55,196 bases of DNA from Planctomycetota bacterium (GCA_019912315.1 JAIOJA010000045.1:1-55196), one strand, 5' to 3'. Shown: positions 17,051 to 26,514, numbered from the stretch's first letter. Numbers and translations are program-made. Notes: generated by a model not told the origin, from the letters alone.

Positions 17051-18653
17051 CGATACGATTCGCGGTGCGGGCAGGCAGACTTGGAGCCCTGTGCGGAAGC
17101 GCCGCGCGCCGACTGACACGGTTCCAGGAATCGCCCCCCTGCTCGCCGCCGCACTCTGCTTCACGCTGGCCGCGTGTACAACGGATGACCCAACGCCAGG
17201 CAAGTCCGGTGGAGGTGGTGCGCCGGCGGGTGATGTGGTCACAAACCGCATCGACATTCCACCGGCGGTCGTGCGCAACCTTGGCATCACCTTCGCCAAA
17301 GCGGAAAGGCGCAAGGTTGATCGGACCCTGCGCATGCCGGGCGCGTTCGAAAGCCCCCCCGAGGCCGAGCGCAACTATCGGACTCCGGTCAGCGGGCGAG
17401 TCGATCTGAAGATCGCCCAGTACGACCGTGTGGCCGTAGGCGACGAGATCGCCGTAATGGATTCGCCCGAGTGGCGCGTCATGCAGAATGAGCTAGACGG
17501 GCTGGATTCGGAGCTCGCGGCGCGGCGCTCCGAGCTTGTGCAGGCACAGGCCCAGTGCGACCAGGCCCAGGAGTCAGTCAAGTTCTACCCGCAGCGCATC
17601 GCGGGCTACGACCCTCAATTGAAAGCAATCACGGCGCACATCGAGAAACTGACCGTCGCCCGTGATCTGTGGCGGGAACGCGTAACCGAACTCGAGGAGC
17701 TTGTTGCCAAAGGGGCCGGACGCAGCGCGGACCTGACGGCCGCGCGATCCGAGGCGGCAGGCGCGGAGGCGGCGCTCAGCGAAGAACAGGAAAAGAGGGC
17801 GGAACTCGAGCGAGCCAGGACTGATCTCGAGATCGAATCGCAGCTCGCGTCCATCACCATCCCCGCGCTCGAATCGGCGGTAAAGGCGGCGCAGGGCAGG
17901 GTTGACGCGGCGCAGCGCTCATTCGACCTGAAGCTGCGCAGCGGCGCGGCGCAGATTGACCTGTCGCTTGAAGCACTGGCCAACGACGCGTGGCGCAGGC
18001 TGGATGCCATCACCATGAAAGCGACGGCGCCCGGCGTTGTTATGGACCTTCACGTCACAAACGGCGAGTTGCTGGAGGGCGGTGATTCTCTCTGCCACGT
18101 GCTGGATGACTCGCGGATTCGCTTCCGCGCGCGCGGGCTGCAGAGTGATCTTGGAAAGCTGAGGAACGGGCTGAACGGCAGAGTCGTGCCCCCCGTGGGC
18201 GGCACCCTCGCCGACGCCGAACATGCCTCCGGTACCATCACACTGGCGCCCGGCGCGGACGCTGATTCGCGCCTGGTTGATGTGCTGCTGGTGCCGCAAG
18301 AGGCGCCGGAATGGGCAAGGCCCGGCGTCAGCGGCGAGCTTGAAATCGTGTGGGATGAAGGCGCAGGAGACGAACTGGCTGTCCCGAATCGCGCGCTGAT
18401 ACGCGACGGGCTTGATACCGTCATGTTCGTGCGCGACCGCACCGACTCAAACAAGGTCATTCGAACGGTCGTGGAAACCGGCGCCACGGACGGTCGCTGG
18501 ACAGTCGTCTACCAGGGAGTCATGGCCGGCAGCGAAGTTGTCGTCGAGGGCACGTACGAGTTGAAACTGACGGGCGGCGGCAAGACCAACGTCGAGGGCC
18601 ACTTTCACGCGGACGGCACGTTCCATGCGGGCAAGCACTCGGAGGACGAGTAG
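17043..18653 (+). CDS. RND efflux membrane fusion protein (HlyD/CusB family)
   Basis: ATG 17043 lies 8 nt after AAGGAG; 536 residues. A hydrophobic segment LLAAALCFTLAAC gives a lipobox (Cys ~41). A barrel-hybrid/lipoyl half (PVSGRVDLKIAQYDRVAVGD, ~110-130) precedes a long coiled-coil hairpin (~145-320, e.g. SELAARRSELVQAQAQCDQA) and the second lipoyl half with TAPGVVMDLHVTNGELLEGG. It is the periplasmic adaptor between the RND pump and the TolC-like channel. The coiled coil is long for a heavy-metal adaptor. Confidence 0.9.
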   Translation: MNNDTIRGAGRQTWSPVRKRRAPTDTVPGIAPLLAAALCFTLAACTTDDPTPGKSGGGGAPAGDVVTNRIDIPPAVVRNLGITFAKAERRKVDRTLRMPGAFESPPEAERNYRTPVSGRVDLKIAQYDRVAVGDEIAVMDSPEWRVMQNELDGLDSELAARRSELVQAQAQCDQAQESVKFYPQRIAGYDPQLKAITAHIEKLTVARDLWRERVTELEELVAKGAGRSADLTAARSEAAGAEAALSEEQEKRAELERARTDLEIESQLASITIPALESAVKAAQGRVDAAQRSFDLKLRSGAAQIDLSLEALANDAWRRLDAITMKATAPGVVMDLHVTNGELLEGGDSLCHVLDDSRIRFRARGLQSDLGKLRNGLNGRVVPPVGGTLADAEHASGTITLAPGADADSRLVDVLLVPQEAPEWARPGVSGELEIVWDEGAGDELAVPNRALIRDGLDTVMFVRDRTDSNKVIRTVVETGATDGRWTVVYQGVMAGSEVVVEGTYELKLTGGGKTNVEGHFHADGTFHAGKHSEDE

Positions 18654-18656
18654 CCG

Positions 18657-21600
18657 ATGTTTAGATCGATGATTGCTTTCTCGCTTCGGCGCTCGTCACT
18701 CATCGTGGTTTTGGCGGGGGCGTTGCTCGTCATCACAGGGGTGTACATCAACCGCATTCCTGTGGACGTCTTCCCCGAGCTGAACGCCCCTACGGTCACC
18801 GTAATGACCGAGTGCCCGGGCTATGCCGCGGATGAAGTAGAGCAATACGTGACGTTTCCGATCGAGAGCGCCGTAAACGGTATCCCCGGCGTGCGTCGAG
18901 TCCGCAGCAGCAGCGCGATGTCACTGGGAATCGTGTGGGTCGAGTTTGAATTCGGCGAAGACATATACCGCGCAAGACAACTTGTGGCCGAACGTCTGGA
19001 CCAGGCACGCGAGAACCTTCCCGACAACGTACATGCGGAGATCGCGCCAATCGCCGGCATTCTCGGCGAGATGATGCTTCTTTCCGTCAAGCCCGAAGAC
19101 GACAGTGTAAGCCCGCTTGAGTTGCGGGCCTGGGCAGAGTTCGAGCTGCGCAATCGCATTCTCGCAGTCGGAGGTATCGCCGAGGTCGTGGTGATTGGCG
19201 GCGAGTTGCCGGAGTACCAGGTACACGTCGATCAGGACCGCCTCGCGCTGTATGAGTTGACAATCCAGGACGTCATTGAGGCCGCCGGCAACGCGCACGC
19301 CACGGCCAGTGCCGGCTACCTGCCGAACGTAGAAGGCAAAGAGCTGCCCCTGCGGCAGGACGCGCGAATCGCCAGCGTCGCCGACATTCGCAGCACCATC
19401 ATCAAGTATCACCGCGGCGCGCCGGTCACGATTGGCGATGTCACCATCGACGGCGGTAAGCTCGGCGCGACGCCCGCCCGCGGCACGGGCTCGGACGCGG
19501 GCGCCCCGGCCGTCATCGTGACCGTCACGAAATCACCCGGCACGAACACTCTGGAGCTCACGAAGCAGATCGACGTTGCTCTTGACGGGCTCTATGACCG
19601 CGGGCCGGACGGTGAGTTGATGGAAAGCGTTACGATTCCGCTGAAGGACGGCAAGACTGGCAAAGTACATCTGAACCGGCACGTGATGCGCGCCAGCGAC
19701 TTCATTGGGCTGGCCGTCAACAACGTCGTTACGGTACTGCGCGATGCGGCGATTCTGGTGGCGGTGCTGCTGATCCTGTTTCTGATGAACGTGCGGACCA
19801 CGGTGATCACGCTTACCGCGTTGCCGCTCAGTCTGGCCGTGGCGATTCTCGCGTTGTACCTGCTGGACTTGAACATCAACGTGATGACGCTCGGCGGACT
19901 CGCCGTCGCAATCGGCGAGCTCGTGGATGACGCCATCATAGATGTCGAGAATGTCTTCCGAAGACTGCGTGAAAACCGTGCGCTGCCCGAATCCGCCCGC
20001 AAGTCGCATATCCGGGTGGTGTTCGATGGCAGCAACGAAATTCGCAGCAGCATCGTCTTCGCCACCATCATCATCGCGATGGTGTTTGTGCCGCTGCTGT
20101 TTCTACAGGGTCTCGAGGGGCGCTTTTTCAGACCGCTTGGGCTGGCCTACATCATCAGCATTATGGCCTCGCTGTTTGTCGCCGTGACGGTCACACCGGC
20201 GCTTTGCAAGCTGCTGCTTAAGAAGGCCAAGGCCGGACCCGAGAAAGAGTCCCTGCTTGTGCGCGGTATCAAGCGTGTTTACGTGCCGACCTTGCGCGCC
20301 GCGTTGAAGTTGCGTGTGGTTGTGGTGCTGCTCGCCATTGCGCTGACAGGAGCCAGCATCTGGTTCGCCGGCACGTACGGCACACGATTCCTGCCGGAGT
20401 TTAACGAAGGCACGTTTACGATCTTTCTGAACGCGCCACCCGGCACGTCCCTGTACGAAAGCGACCGCCTGGCCAGAGGTGTGGACGAACGCCTGTCGGA
20501 GATTGAGGGCGTCAGTCACGTCGTGCGCCGCACGGGACGGGCCGAGCGTGACCAGCACGCTCACGGTGTGGCCGTCAGCGAGATCGAGGTGAGTGTCGAG
20601 CCGGGCTATACGAAAGAGGAAGTTCGCCGAGAGATCGACAAAGTTCTGTCGCAGATACCGGGCATCACAACGACCGTGGGGCAGCCCATTGAGCACCGCC
20701 TGAGTCACGTGTTGTCGGGCACGCCCGCGGCGATCGCCATCGATGTATACGGTGACGACATGGACAAGCTGCGGTCCATCGCCAAGGAGATCGAAGGCGA
20801 ATTGAAGCAGATACCCGGCGCACGCGATGTCGCGGCAAATCGGGAGATGATGATTGAGACGATTCCGATCCGCTACCGGCGCGCCGACCTCGCGCGCAAC
20901 GGGTTGTCGCCCGGCGACGCCGCCGAACAGGTGGAAGCGGCGTTCAACGGCGTCACCGTCGCCGAGGTAAACGAGGGGCTGCGGCGCTACGCCATGGTGG
21001 TGCGCCTTGACCCGGATCAGCGGCGCGACATGGAACAGGTGAAGAACCTGATTCTCGTCTCGCCGCAGGGGCGTCATGTACGCTTGCGCGAGGTAGCGGA
21101 CGTCGGTGTTGAGTTGGCGAGCGACCTGATCGGGCGCGAGAACAGCCAGCGCAAGGCCGTGATCTCGTTGAATGTCGCCGATGGTTACAACATGGGGCAC
21201 CTGGTTGAGGAAGTGCAGCGTCGCGTTGATCCGATCGTGCATAAGCACGGTTACGCGGTTCATTACGGCGGGCAGTTCGAGGCGCAGCAGTCGGCCTCGC
21301 GCACGCTGTACATCATGGGCGCCGGCGTCGTGCTGGCGATTCTGCTGCTGCTGTACATGGCGTTCGGGTCGGTACGCGCGGCACTGCTGGTAATGCTGAA
21401 CCTGCCGCTGGCGCTGATCGGCGGCGTGGTCGCGATCTTCCTGGCGGAAAGTACCAATCCTTTCGCAAACCTTGCCGCGCTGGTTACGGGTGGGCAGTTT
21501 CGCGCGCCGGTCATCAGCATAGCCAGTATGGTCGGCTTCATCACCCTGTTCGGGATCGCCGTGCGCAACGGCATTTTGCTGGTGTCGCACTACCGGTCCT

Positions 21601-21896
21601 TGCAGCGCGAAGAGGGGATGGACTTGAAAGAAGCCATCGTGAAGGGATCAAGCGAGCGCCTGGTGCCGATCCTGATGACCGCACTGGCGGCGGTACTCGG
21701 GCTTGTGCCCCTGGCCATGGCAGCAGGCGAGCCCGGCAGCGAACTGCTGGCGCCGCTTGCCATTGTCGTGCTTGGGGGGCTTGTCAGCTCAACTTTTCTG
21801 AACCTTGTAGTTGTGCCGGCAGGCTATCTTCTGATTGGCCCGCGCGAGGTGTCGGCGAAGACGAAAGAAACGGACGCATTGAGGGAGACGATATGA
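18657..21896 (+). CDS. Heavy-metal efflux RND transporter (CusA/CzcA family)
   Basis: 1079 residues, normal for the family, with 12 membrane helices in the RND layout: one N-terminal helix, a large periplasmic loop, helices at ~355-540, a second loop, and helices from ~890. TM4 carries GELVDDAIIDVEN, the proton-relay region, which differs from both textbook CzcA (DFG..VDGA) and CusA (AIGAMVDAA) versions. The segment MTECPGYAADEVEQYVTFPI is a strong family signature. The metal cannot be read with certainty. The stop overlaps the next ATG (ATGA). Confidence 0.94.
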   Translation: MFRSMIAFSLRRSSLIVVLAGALLVITGVYINRIPVDVFPELNAPTVTVMTECPGYAADEVEQYVTFPIESAVNGIPGVRRVRSSSAMSLGIVWVEFEFGEDIYRARQLVAERLDQARENLPDNVHAEIAPIAGILGEMMLLSVKPEDDSVSPLELRAWAEFELRNRILAVGGIAEVVVIGGELPEYQVHVDQDRLALYELTIQDVIEAAGNAHATASAGYLPNVEGKELPLRQDARIASVADIRSTIIKYHRGAPVTIGDVTIDGGKLGATPARGTGSDAGAPAVIVTVTKSPGTNTLELTKQIDVALDGLYDRGPDGELMESVTIPLKDGKTGKVHLNRHVMRASDFIGLAVNNVVTVLRDAAILVAVLLILFLMNVRTTVITLTALPLSLAVAILALYLLDLNINVMTLGGLAVAIGELVDDAIIDVENVFRRLRENRALPESARKSHIRVVFDGSNEIRSSIVFATIIIAMVFVPLLFLQGLEGRFFRPLGLAYIISIMASLFVAVTVTPALCKLLLKKAKAGPEKESLLVRGIKRVYVPTLRAALKLRVVVVLLAIALTGASIWFAGTYGTRFLPEFNEGTFTIFLNAPPGTSLYESDRLARGVDERLSEIEGVSHVVRRTGRAERDQHAHGVAVSEIEVSVEPGYTKEEVRREIDKVLSQIPGITTTVGQPIEHRLSHVLSGTPAAIAIDVYGDDMDKLRSIAKEIEGELKQIPGARDVAANREMMIETIPIRYRRADLARNGLSPGDAAEQVEAAFNGVTVAEVNEGLRRYAMVVRLDPDQRRDMEQVKNLILVSPQGRHVRLREVADVGVELASDLIGRENSQRKAVISLNVADGYNMGHLVEEVQRRVDPIVHKHGYAVHYGGQFEAQQSASRTLYIMGAGVVLAILLLLYMAFGSVRAALLVMLNLPLALIGGVVAIFLAESTNPFANLAALVTGGQFRAPVISIASMVGFITLFGIAVRNGILLVSHYRSLQREEGMDLKEAIVKGSSERLVPILMTALAAVLGLVPLAMAAGEPGSELLAPLAIVVLGGLVSSTFLNLVVVPAGYLLIGPREVSAKTKETDALRETI

Positions 21897-22363
21897 AGAC
21901 AGCAGCGGTATTGATGGCGCTCGCGCTAAGCCTCACAGCCTGTGGCGCGGCAAACACCGATCCAGCCGGCAACACCGGCAACAGTGCCGACTTAGGCGGC
22001 GGCGAAGGCTTCGGCGACGACCACGGCAAGAGCACGCCGGTCGGCGAAAGGGAGATGGGGCAAGGCTACCGGGTCCGCCTGTTTGTCGTAGACAGCCCCA
22101 TCCAGTCGGAGGGCGTCTATGAGTTGTCAGTCGAGAAGGACGGCAAACCCCAGTCTGACGCCAGCGTGACAATCTGGCTGGGTGATCCGGAGGGCAAGGA
22201 GTTGTCACCGATTGCCGCCTGCGAATGGATGGACAGCAGCCAGGTGTTCGACTGCCACGTTTTGATCCCGCCCGAGCCGCAAGATGACATGCGTGTCTGG
22301 ATTCGCGTGCGCCATGGCGACTTCGACGAACGGACGGAGTTCGACTATGCGCCCGCAAACTGA
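21893..22363 (+). CDS. Efflux-operon lipoprotein with Ig-like domain
   Basis: 156 residues, overlapping the RND gene stop. Lipobox LTAC (Cys 17), a Gly/Asn linker, then a beta-rich domain: YRVRLFVVDSPIQSEGVYEL and ASVTIWLGDPEGKELSPIAA. It is clearly paralogous to the following protein (both share DASVTIWxGD and RVRHxxxD). Probably a periplasmic metal-binding or sensing accessory to the pump. The His-rich linker of its partner is absent here apart from one DDHGK. Confidence 0.7.
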   Translation: MKTAAVLMALALSLTACGAANTDPAGNTGNSADLGGGEGFGDDHGKSTPVGEREMGQGYRVRLFVVDSPIQSEGVYELSVEKDGKPQSDASVTIWLGDPEGKELSPIAACEWMDSSQVFDCHVLIPPEPQDDMRVWIRVRHGDFDERTEFDYAPAN

Positions 22364-22385
22364 AACCAATCCTGAGGAGAACGGA

Positions 22386-22871
22386 ATGAAACTGCTGAAC
22401 CTTATGTGTGCCCTGTTCGTCGTACTCGTGTTCGCGGCCTGCGGCGGGCACGACCACGATGGCAACGGCGAGCACAACCACGGCAATGACGATAACCACG
22501 GCCACGACCATGACGACCATAGCGGCGAGAAACACCCGATCGGGCAGGTTGACCTGAGCGATGGCTATCGACTTGAAATCGCCCACATCGGCCCCGCCGA
22601 AGCAAGCAAAGAAGTGATCTTCGAGATCGTGGTCAAAAAGGACGGTACCGCGATCAAGGACGCATCCGTAACCATCTGGGTCGGCGACGAATCGGGCACA
22701 GAAGCCACTCCGGCCGAAGAAGTGAAGTGGAGCAGCGACGAGAACCTGTATGACGGGCATCTCATGATGCCCAAGACCATGCCGGAAGACGCGCACCTTT
22801 GGGTTCGCATTCGCCACGATGGCAAGGACATGAAGAAGGAATTCGAGTTGAAGGATCACGACCACGAATAG
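22386..22871 (+). CDS. His-rich metal-binding lipoprotein of the efflux operon
   Basis: ATG 22386 has GAGGAG upstream; 161 residues. Lipobox VFAAC (Cys 19) is followed by a His/Asp-rich stretch (about 14 His among ~35 residues, of the form HDHDGNGEHNH) likely to bind divalent metal, then the same Ig-like domain as the preceding paralogue (DASVTIWVGDESG) and a terminal HDHE. It would buffer or deliver metal in the periplasm for the CusA/CzcA-type pump. Confidence 0.75.
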   Translation: MKLLNLMCALFVVLVFAACGGHDHDGNGEHNHGNDDNHGHDHDDHSGEKHPIGQVDLSDGYRLEIAHIGPAEASKEVIFEIVVKKDGTAIKDASVTIWVGDESGTEATPAEEVKWSSDENLYDGHLMMPKTMPEDAHLWVRIRHDGKDMKKEFELKDHDHE

Positions 22872-22884
22872 CGCGGTCGCCGTG

Positions 22885-22911
22885 AGCGCCCGCCTGTTGG
22901 CGGGCGCTTTT
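22885..22911. terminator. Strong terminator of the efflux operon
   Basis: AGCGCCCGCC (22885-22894) pairs perfectly with GGCGGGCGCT (22899-22908) around TGTT, followed by TTT. It separates the efflux operon from the convergent RIC-like gene. Confidence 0.85.
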
Positions 22912-22914
22912 GCG

Positions 22915-23124
22915 TCACGCGATCGCCGCTGACAGCTTTTCGAGCACAGTTTCGAGATCGTGTCCGTTGTCAGCCGCGGCCTTGCGAATGGAGTCGGCGC
23001 CCCCGCAGCAGGTGTCCATGTTCAGGGCGGCGAACAGGGGCACCGTTCTTGGAAAGCGCGAGGCCGTCTCTTCGACTGTCATGTCGGCGGTAATCGACGA
23101 CACGGATTGGGTCGGCTCAGGCAT
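22915..23124 (-). CDS. RIC/ScdA N-terminal-domain-like protein (DUF542)
   Basis: 69 residues from ATG 23124, chosen because AAGGAGC lies 8 nt upstream. The sequence MTVEETASRFPRTVPLFAAL then DTCCGG matches the short N-terminal domain of the iron-sulfur repair proteins ScdA/YtfE/RIC, with the paired Cys and Gly-Gly. The hemerythrin half of RIC is missing, but hemerythrin-like proteins occur at 53106-54469. It overlaps the nnrS stop by 8 bp, so the two are co-translated, consistent with a role in nitrosative stress. Confidence 0.8.
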   Translation of the reverse strand: MPEPTQSVSSITADMTVEETASRFPRTVPLFAALNMDTCCGGADSIRKAAADNGHDLETVLEKLSAAIA

Positions 23125-24592
23125 GACTTGCTCCTTGTTCTTGTTTGGCAATCACTGTTTCGGACTCGCGGACAGCGCAGCCGTGGACGATTCGCAGCAG
23201 GTGTACTCCCCACAACAGCAGGGCGACAAGCAGCAGCGCGCCGGTGGGGGCCAGTGCCGGCAGCGCGCCCTTGGAGAAGTCACCCGCGATTTCGGCGACG
23301 ACGCGGGCCGCGATGGCGACGTTCAACAGCACAAATAGAACGCGCAGGCGCGACAGCTTTTCCGTGTTGATGCCCTTTAGCGTTGGCACCACCCTGGTCG
23401 AAACGGCGACGATCATCATCACCACGAAGCCAAGGGTTAGCGCGTGCCGCATGCCGCCGTGGTAGCCGTGCCCAAAAGTCTTAAGGATGCCGATGACGTA
23501 GACGGGCTCCAGCAGCAGCATCAGCAACGACAGGGCCAGCCAGAGCTGCGCCACCCGCGCGAACTTGACGCTGCGATCGGTGCTGCCTGGGCGCGCCCAG
23601 GGGCGAAAGCCCGCCAGGGCGCCGATCAGTCCGCCGGACATCGCGATCGCCCCCAGAAAGTACACGCCGCGCAAGGCCGTAGTCGCACTCTCGGCGCCGA
23701 TCAACCCGCGCTTGGTAGCCATGGACAACGGAAACGCGATCACCATCAGTACCAGCCCGGCATTGACCAGCCAGAACATGCGCATATAGCGGCGTTTGTC
23801 GGGCGCCGCGAAACCGAAAACAGGCGGCAGAAAGCGCAACATCACGCCCAGCACGATCATGGTGATGGCCCCGAACAACTGCACGTTGCGCAGGGCATCC
23901 TGCAGCATGGAAACACGGGCTACCAACTCTGAGAACCCGTCCGATGCAAACAGCAGGGCGTAATATGCGCCGCTCATGAGCAGGCTGACGTTGAACCAGA
24001 ACAGGGACCCCAGAATCCACCAGTCGTACGCTTCGAACGGCTTGCCGGCGGCCCGGTACGTGCGCAGCAACGCCACGGAAAACACAACGAAGGCCGCGAA
24101 CGTCAGGCCGGTGCCAAGAAGCGCCGCGCTCGCGCCGGGCAGGTGATTGACCAGCGCGTTGCCGGATTCGCCGTGTCCGAAGAACTCGCCGAAGAAGCGC
24201 AAGCCTACGCCGGACAGCAGCAGCACCAGCGACAGGGGTGCAAGCTTTGGATCGCGTACAACGGTCTGCTTGAAGCGCGGCAGGGCCTGATACCCGAAAC
24301 CCATCACGAAGGCGCCAACGAAACCGTAGATCATGGCGAACGCGTGAGCATTCATGCGGTGGATACCCGGCGCGAAGTATGAGCCGGTGGAGCCCATCGT
24401 GTACATAAACCATGTCCCCAGCACGGCGCCGCCGGTAAGGGCGATCAGAACGCCCAAGGCGAAGAACCACTTGTAGGCGTCTTCCGCCCACGGTTTGTTC
24501 GCTTCATCGGGGGCTGACTGTTCGGCGGGTTGTCGCAGGCGCTCCGCCGGGACGGCGTGAGGTCGCGGAAGCCGGCAGACGCGCGTTGGCAT
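23117..24592 (-). CDS. nnrS: NnrS family heme/copper membrane protein
   Basis: 491 residues from ATG 24592 (GGGAGAG upstream). About 12 hydrophobic helices. Family markers are HRMNAHAFAMIYGFVGAFVMGFGYQ reduced to its core AHAFAMIYGFVGAFVMGF near residue ~90, and GMRHALTLGFVVMMIVAVST with RVVP in the second half. NnrS proteins are linked to NO metabolism and protect cells against nitrosative stress. A perfect palindromic operator lies between this gene and the upstream radical SAM gene, and the downstream gene is RIC-like. Confidence 0.85.
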   Translation of the reverse strand: MPTRVCRLPRPHAVPAERLRQPAEQSAPDEANKPWAEDAYKWFFALGVLIALTGGAVLGTWFMYTMGSTGSYFAPGIHRMNAHAFAMIYGFVGAFVMGFGYQALPRFKQTVVRDPKLAPLSLVLLLSGVGLRFFGEFFGHGESGNALVNHLPGASAALLGTGLTFAAFVVFSVALLRTYRAAGKPFEAYDWWILGSLFWFNVSLLMSGAYYALLFASDGFSELVARVSMLQDALRNVQLFGAITMIVLGVMLRFLPPVFGFAAPDKRRYMRMFWLVNAGLVLMVIAFPLSMATKRGLIGAESATTALRGVYFLGAIAMSGGLIGALAGFRPWARPGSTDRSVKFARVAQLWLALSLLMLLLEPVYVIGILKTFGHGYHGGMRHALTLGFVVMMIVAVSTRVVPTLKGINTEKLSRLRVLFVLLNVAIAARVVAEIAGDFSKGALPALAPTGALLLVALLLWGVHLLRIVHGCAVRESETVIAKQEQGASHA

Positions 24593-24613
24593 GGCGTTCT
24601 CTCCCTGCGTGAC

Positions 24614-24640
24614 ATATTCAGATATACATATCTGAATATC
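24614..24640 (-). promoter_or_regulatory. Palindromic operator upstream of nnrS
   Basis: ATATTCAGATAT (24614-24625), AC, ATATCTGAATAT (24628-24639) is a perfect 12+2+12 inverted repeat. It contains GATAT-N10-ATATC at 24621-24640, the dyad shared with six or seven other promoters here. It fills nearly all of the 47 bp between the radical SAM stop and the nnrS start, and is strikingly AT-rich against the local sequence. The regulator is unknown; an Rrf2 protein encoded at 42763 or 44821 is a candidate. Confidence 0.8.
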
Positions 24641-26415
24641 TAACACAAGGATAGTTGCGAATCATTCGCAAATACTTCCGCGTCCGGTGCAACGGATCGA
24701 CAGGCGTCCGGCGCGGACTCGGCGTCTTTGTAGTTGCTTTCGTAGAACGTCGGAGGCTCGCTGGTTTCGCCGCGGGCCAGGCGTTTCATCTCGCGCTTCA
24801 TCATGTGCCCGACGAACACGCCGCCGAATGCCGACGCCAGCTTCGCCTTCAACCCGAACTCGCTGTGCAGGGCCGCAAGCAACGCGCTCAGTCGAGCCCG
24901 CATGGCGGGATCGTTGCGGTAGTACCGTCTGGTGGCCGCAAGCACAGCCGACCAGGTTGTTGCCAAGTCTTTGCTTTCCCAACGAATGCGCTCGCGGACG
25001 CGGGTGTCGGGATGCTGCTTGTGGCGCTGCCAGCCCTTCAGTGTGGTTTCGACGATGCGGACAACGCTCGGGCCGTTAACTTCGAAGTCCCGGTTGAAGG
25101 CGCGCAGCAGCAGTTCAGTTTCGAGCCCGTGCTGGATATGGGGGTGCCGGTAGTTGAATCGCGCCTGCCCGTGAATTTCGGTAAGGGCTACGCGGTCTTC
25201 CTCCATGATCAGTCCCTGCTCGCGCAGCCCCTTGTGCAGCGGCGTTCCGGGCAGAGGCGTGTACAGCATGAACTGATGAAAGTCCGTCGCATGGGAAACG
25301 GCGTAGTTGATGGCGGCGTCAATGTTCTCAGGCGTGTGTTCTTCCAGCCCGATGATCGTGCTGCCCAATACGCGGATGCCGTTGGCCTGGAACTCGCGGA
25401 TCATCTCAAGTGTGTTTGCGCCGGCCAGTTTGCCGTACTGGCTGTTTTCGCCCTCCAGACCGATCCAGATCCAGGACACGCCAATGCGCAGCAACTCGTC
25501 CATGCTGTACTTTCGCAGGACATTGGCCGACGCGAACAGATAGAACGACCAGGGCTTGCCCTGCTGCTCCATCAGCTCAAGCAGGCGCAGCGCGCGCTTG
25601 CGGTTCAGCAGGAAGTTCTCGTCCATCACAAAAAAGGAGCGGGCTTTCAGGTCGCGCTCAAGCCCCAGCAGTACCTGGAACAGCTCGTCACCGGTTTCAT
25701 AGAACGTGTTGAACTTGCCCTTGCCGCCGAACATGGCGGACGTAGAGCAGAAGTTGCAGCCCATCGGGCAGCCCACGGATGGAATCAGCGTCGCGGCCGT
25801 GTCGCCCGGTTTGTTCGGCACCTTTACACCCATGCTGCGCATGTTGACGGGGGAATAGACAGCCGGATGCCGGTAGGGTTGATCGGTCTTTTCGCCGAGG
25901 TAATGGCGGAACCATTCAACGCCTTCCCCCTTTACGACGTGGTCGGCGTTCACGCGCTCTTGCAGGTCCTCGAGGTTTGCGATGTGCCCGCCGACAACAA
26001 TCTTGGCATCGGGTTGATGCCGCCGGATCAGGCGACACATCTCGCGTACCTTGAGGACATTGACGAGAATGCTGCTGATGCCGATGACGTCGTAGCGCAC
26101 GGTTTTCAGTTCGTGGATGAAACGCTCGCGGGTGGGGAAATCCAGCAGGTTGCAGGGGGCGCTGATGTTGCACTGGATCATCATGATGCCCCAGCTGCGG
26201 TGGAACATACGCAACGAAAAGGGCCCCTGGGTGCGGGTAACCTGGTTGTGATACAGCTCCATGGGGTTGATGCTGCTGCTGCCGAATTCGTCGTCCTGCG
26301 CGTAGGGCCCGAACACACTGGTCAGCAGTACCTTCGCGCGCGCGCCCAGCGGATGGACGGGGCGGTCATCCACGGCTGCGATTTCGTGGAGGTCTTCAGC
26401 GAGATTGAGCGGCAT
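24640..26415 (-). CDS. B12-binding-domain radical SAM protein
   Basis: 591 residues. The N-terminal ~190 residues look like a cobalamin-binding Rossmann domain (DVIGISSILVNVLKVREMCR, KIVVGGHIANLEDLQERV, VVKGEG). The radical SAM core starts at ~205 with SVGCPMGCNFCSTS (CxxxCxxC) and runs through ENFLLNRKRALRLLELM, IGLEGEN and LGSTIIGLEEHTPENIDAA. The C-terminal ~150 residues are helical and unassigned. Members of this group do methylations or other radical chemistry; substrate unknown. It is not NirJ-like. Its promoter carries the shared operator, linking it to the NO/nitrite regulon. Confidence 0.85.
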   Translation of the reverse strand: MPLNLAEDLHEIAAVDDRPVHPLGARAKVLLTSVFGPYAQDDEFGSSSINPMELYHNQVTRTQGPFSLRMFHRSWGIMMIQCNISAPCNLLDFPTRERFIHELKTVRYDVIGISSILVNVLKVREMCRLIRRHQPDAKIVVGGHIANLEDLQERVNADHVVKGEGVEWFRHYLGEKTDQPYRHPAVYSPVNMRSMGVKVPNKPGDTAATLIPSVGCPMGCNFCSTSAMFGGKGKFNTFYETGDELFQVLLGLERDLKARSFFVMDENFLLNRKRALRLLELMEQQGKPWSFYLFASANVLRKYSMDELLRIGVSWIWIGLEGENSQYGKLAGANTLEMIREFQANGIRVLGSTIIGLEEHTPENIDAAINYAVSHATDFHQFMLYTPLPGTPLHKGLREQGLIMEEDRVALTEIHGQARFNYRHPHIQHGLETELLLRAFNRDFEVNGPSVVRIVETTLKGWQRHKQHPDTRVRERIRWESKDLATTWSAVLAATRRYYRNDPAMRARLSALLAALHSEFGLKAKLASAFGGVFVGHMMKREMKRLARGETSEPPTFYESNYKDAESAPDACRSVAPDAEVFANDSQLSLC

Positions 26416-26435
26416 GGTTCCCCCGGCGACTGAAA

Positions 26436-26462
26436 TATAAGGGGACTACCATATCTGAATAT
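26436..26462 (-). promoter_or_regulatory. Operator-like dyad upstream of the radical SAM gene
   Basis: TATAA-N10-ATATC at 26436-26455, extended to the exact 12-mer ATATCTGAATAT at 26451-26462, identical to the half-site of the nnrS operator. It lies about 20 bp before the start at 26415. Confidence 0.65.
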
Positions 26463-26514
26463 CGATTTGCGTGACAGGGGGCGCCGGTACACACAAACCG
26501 GCGCCCCCGGCAGT

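Noticed and set aside
20103..21590. Long open frame on the minus strand inside the RND pump gene
   Set aside because: Low-complexity, His/Gln/Arg-rich translation with no motifs, fully inside a well-supported RND gene.
24655..26433. Long open frame on the plus strand opposite the radical SAM gene
   Set aside because: The minus strand has clear CxxxCxxC and B12-domain motifs and an operator; the plus frame has no SD or domain and is a GC-rich antisense shadow.
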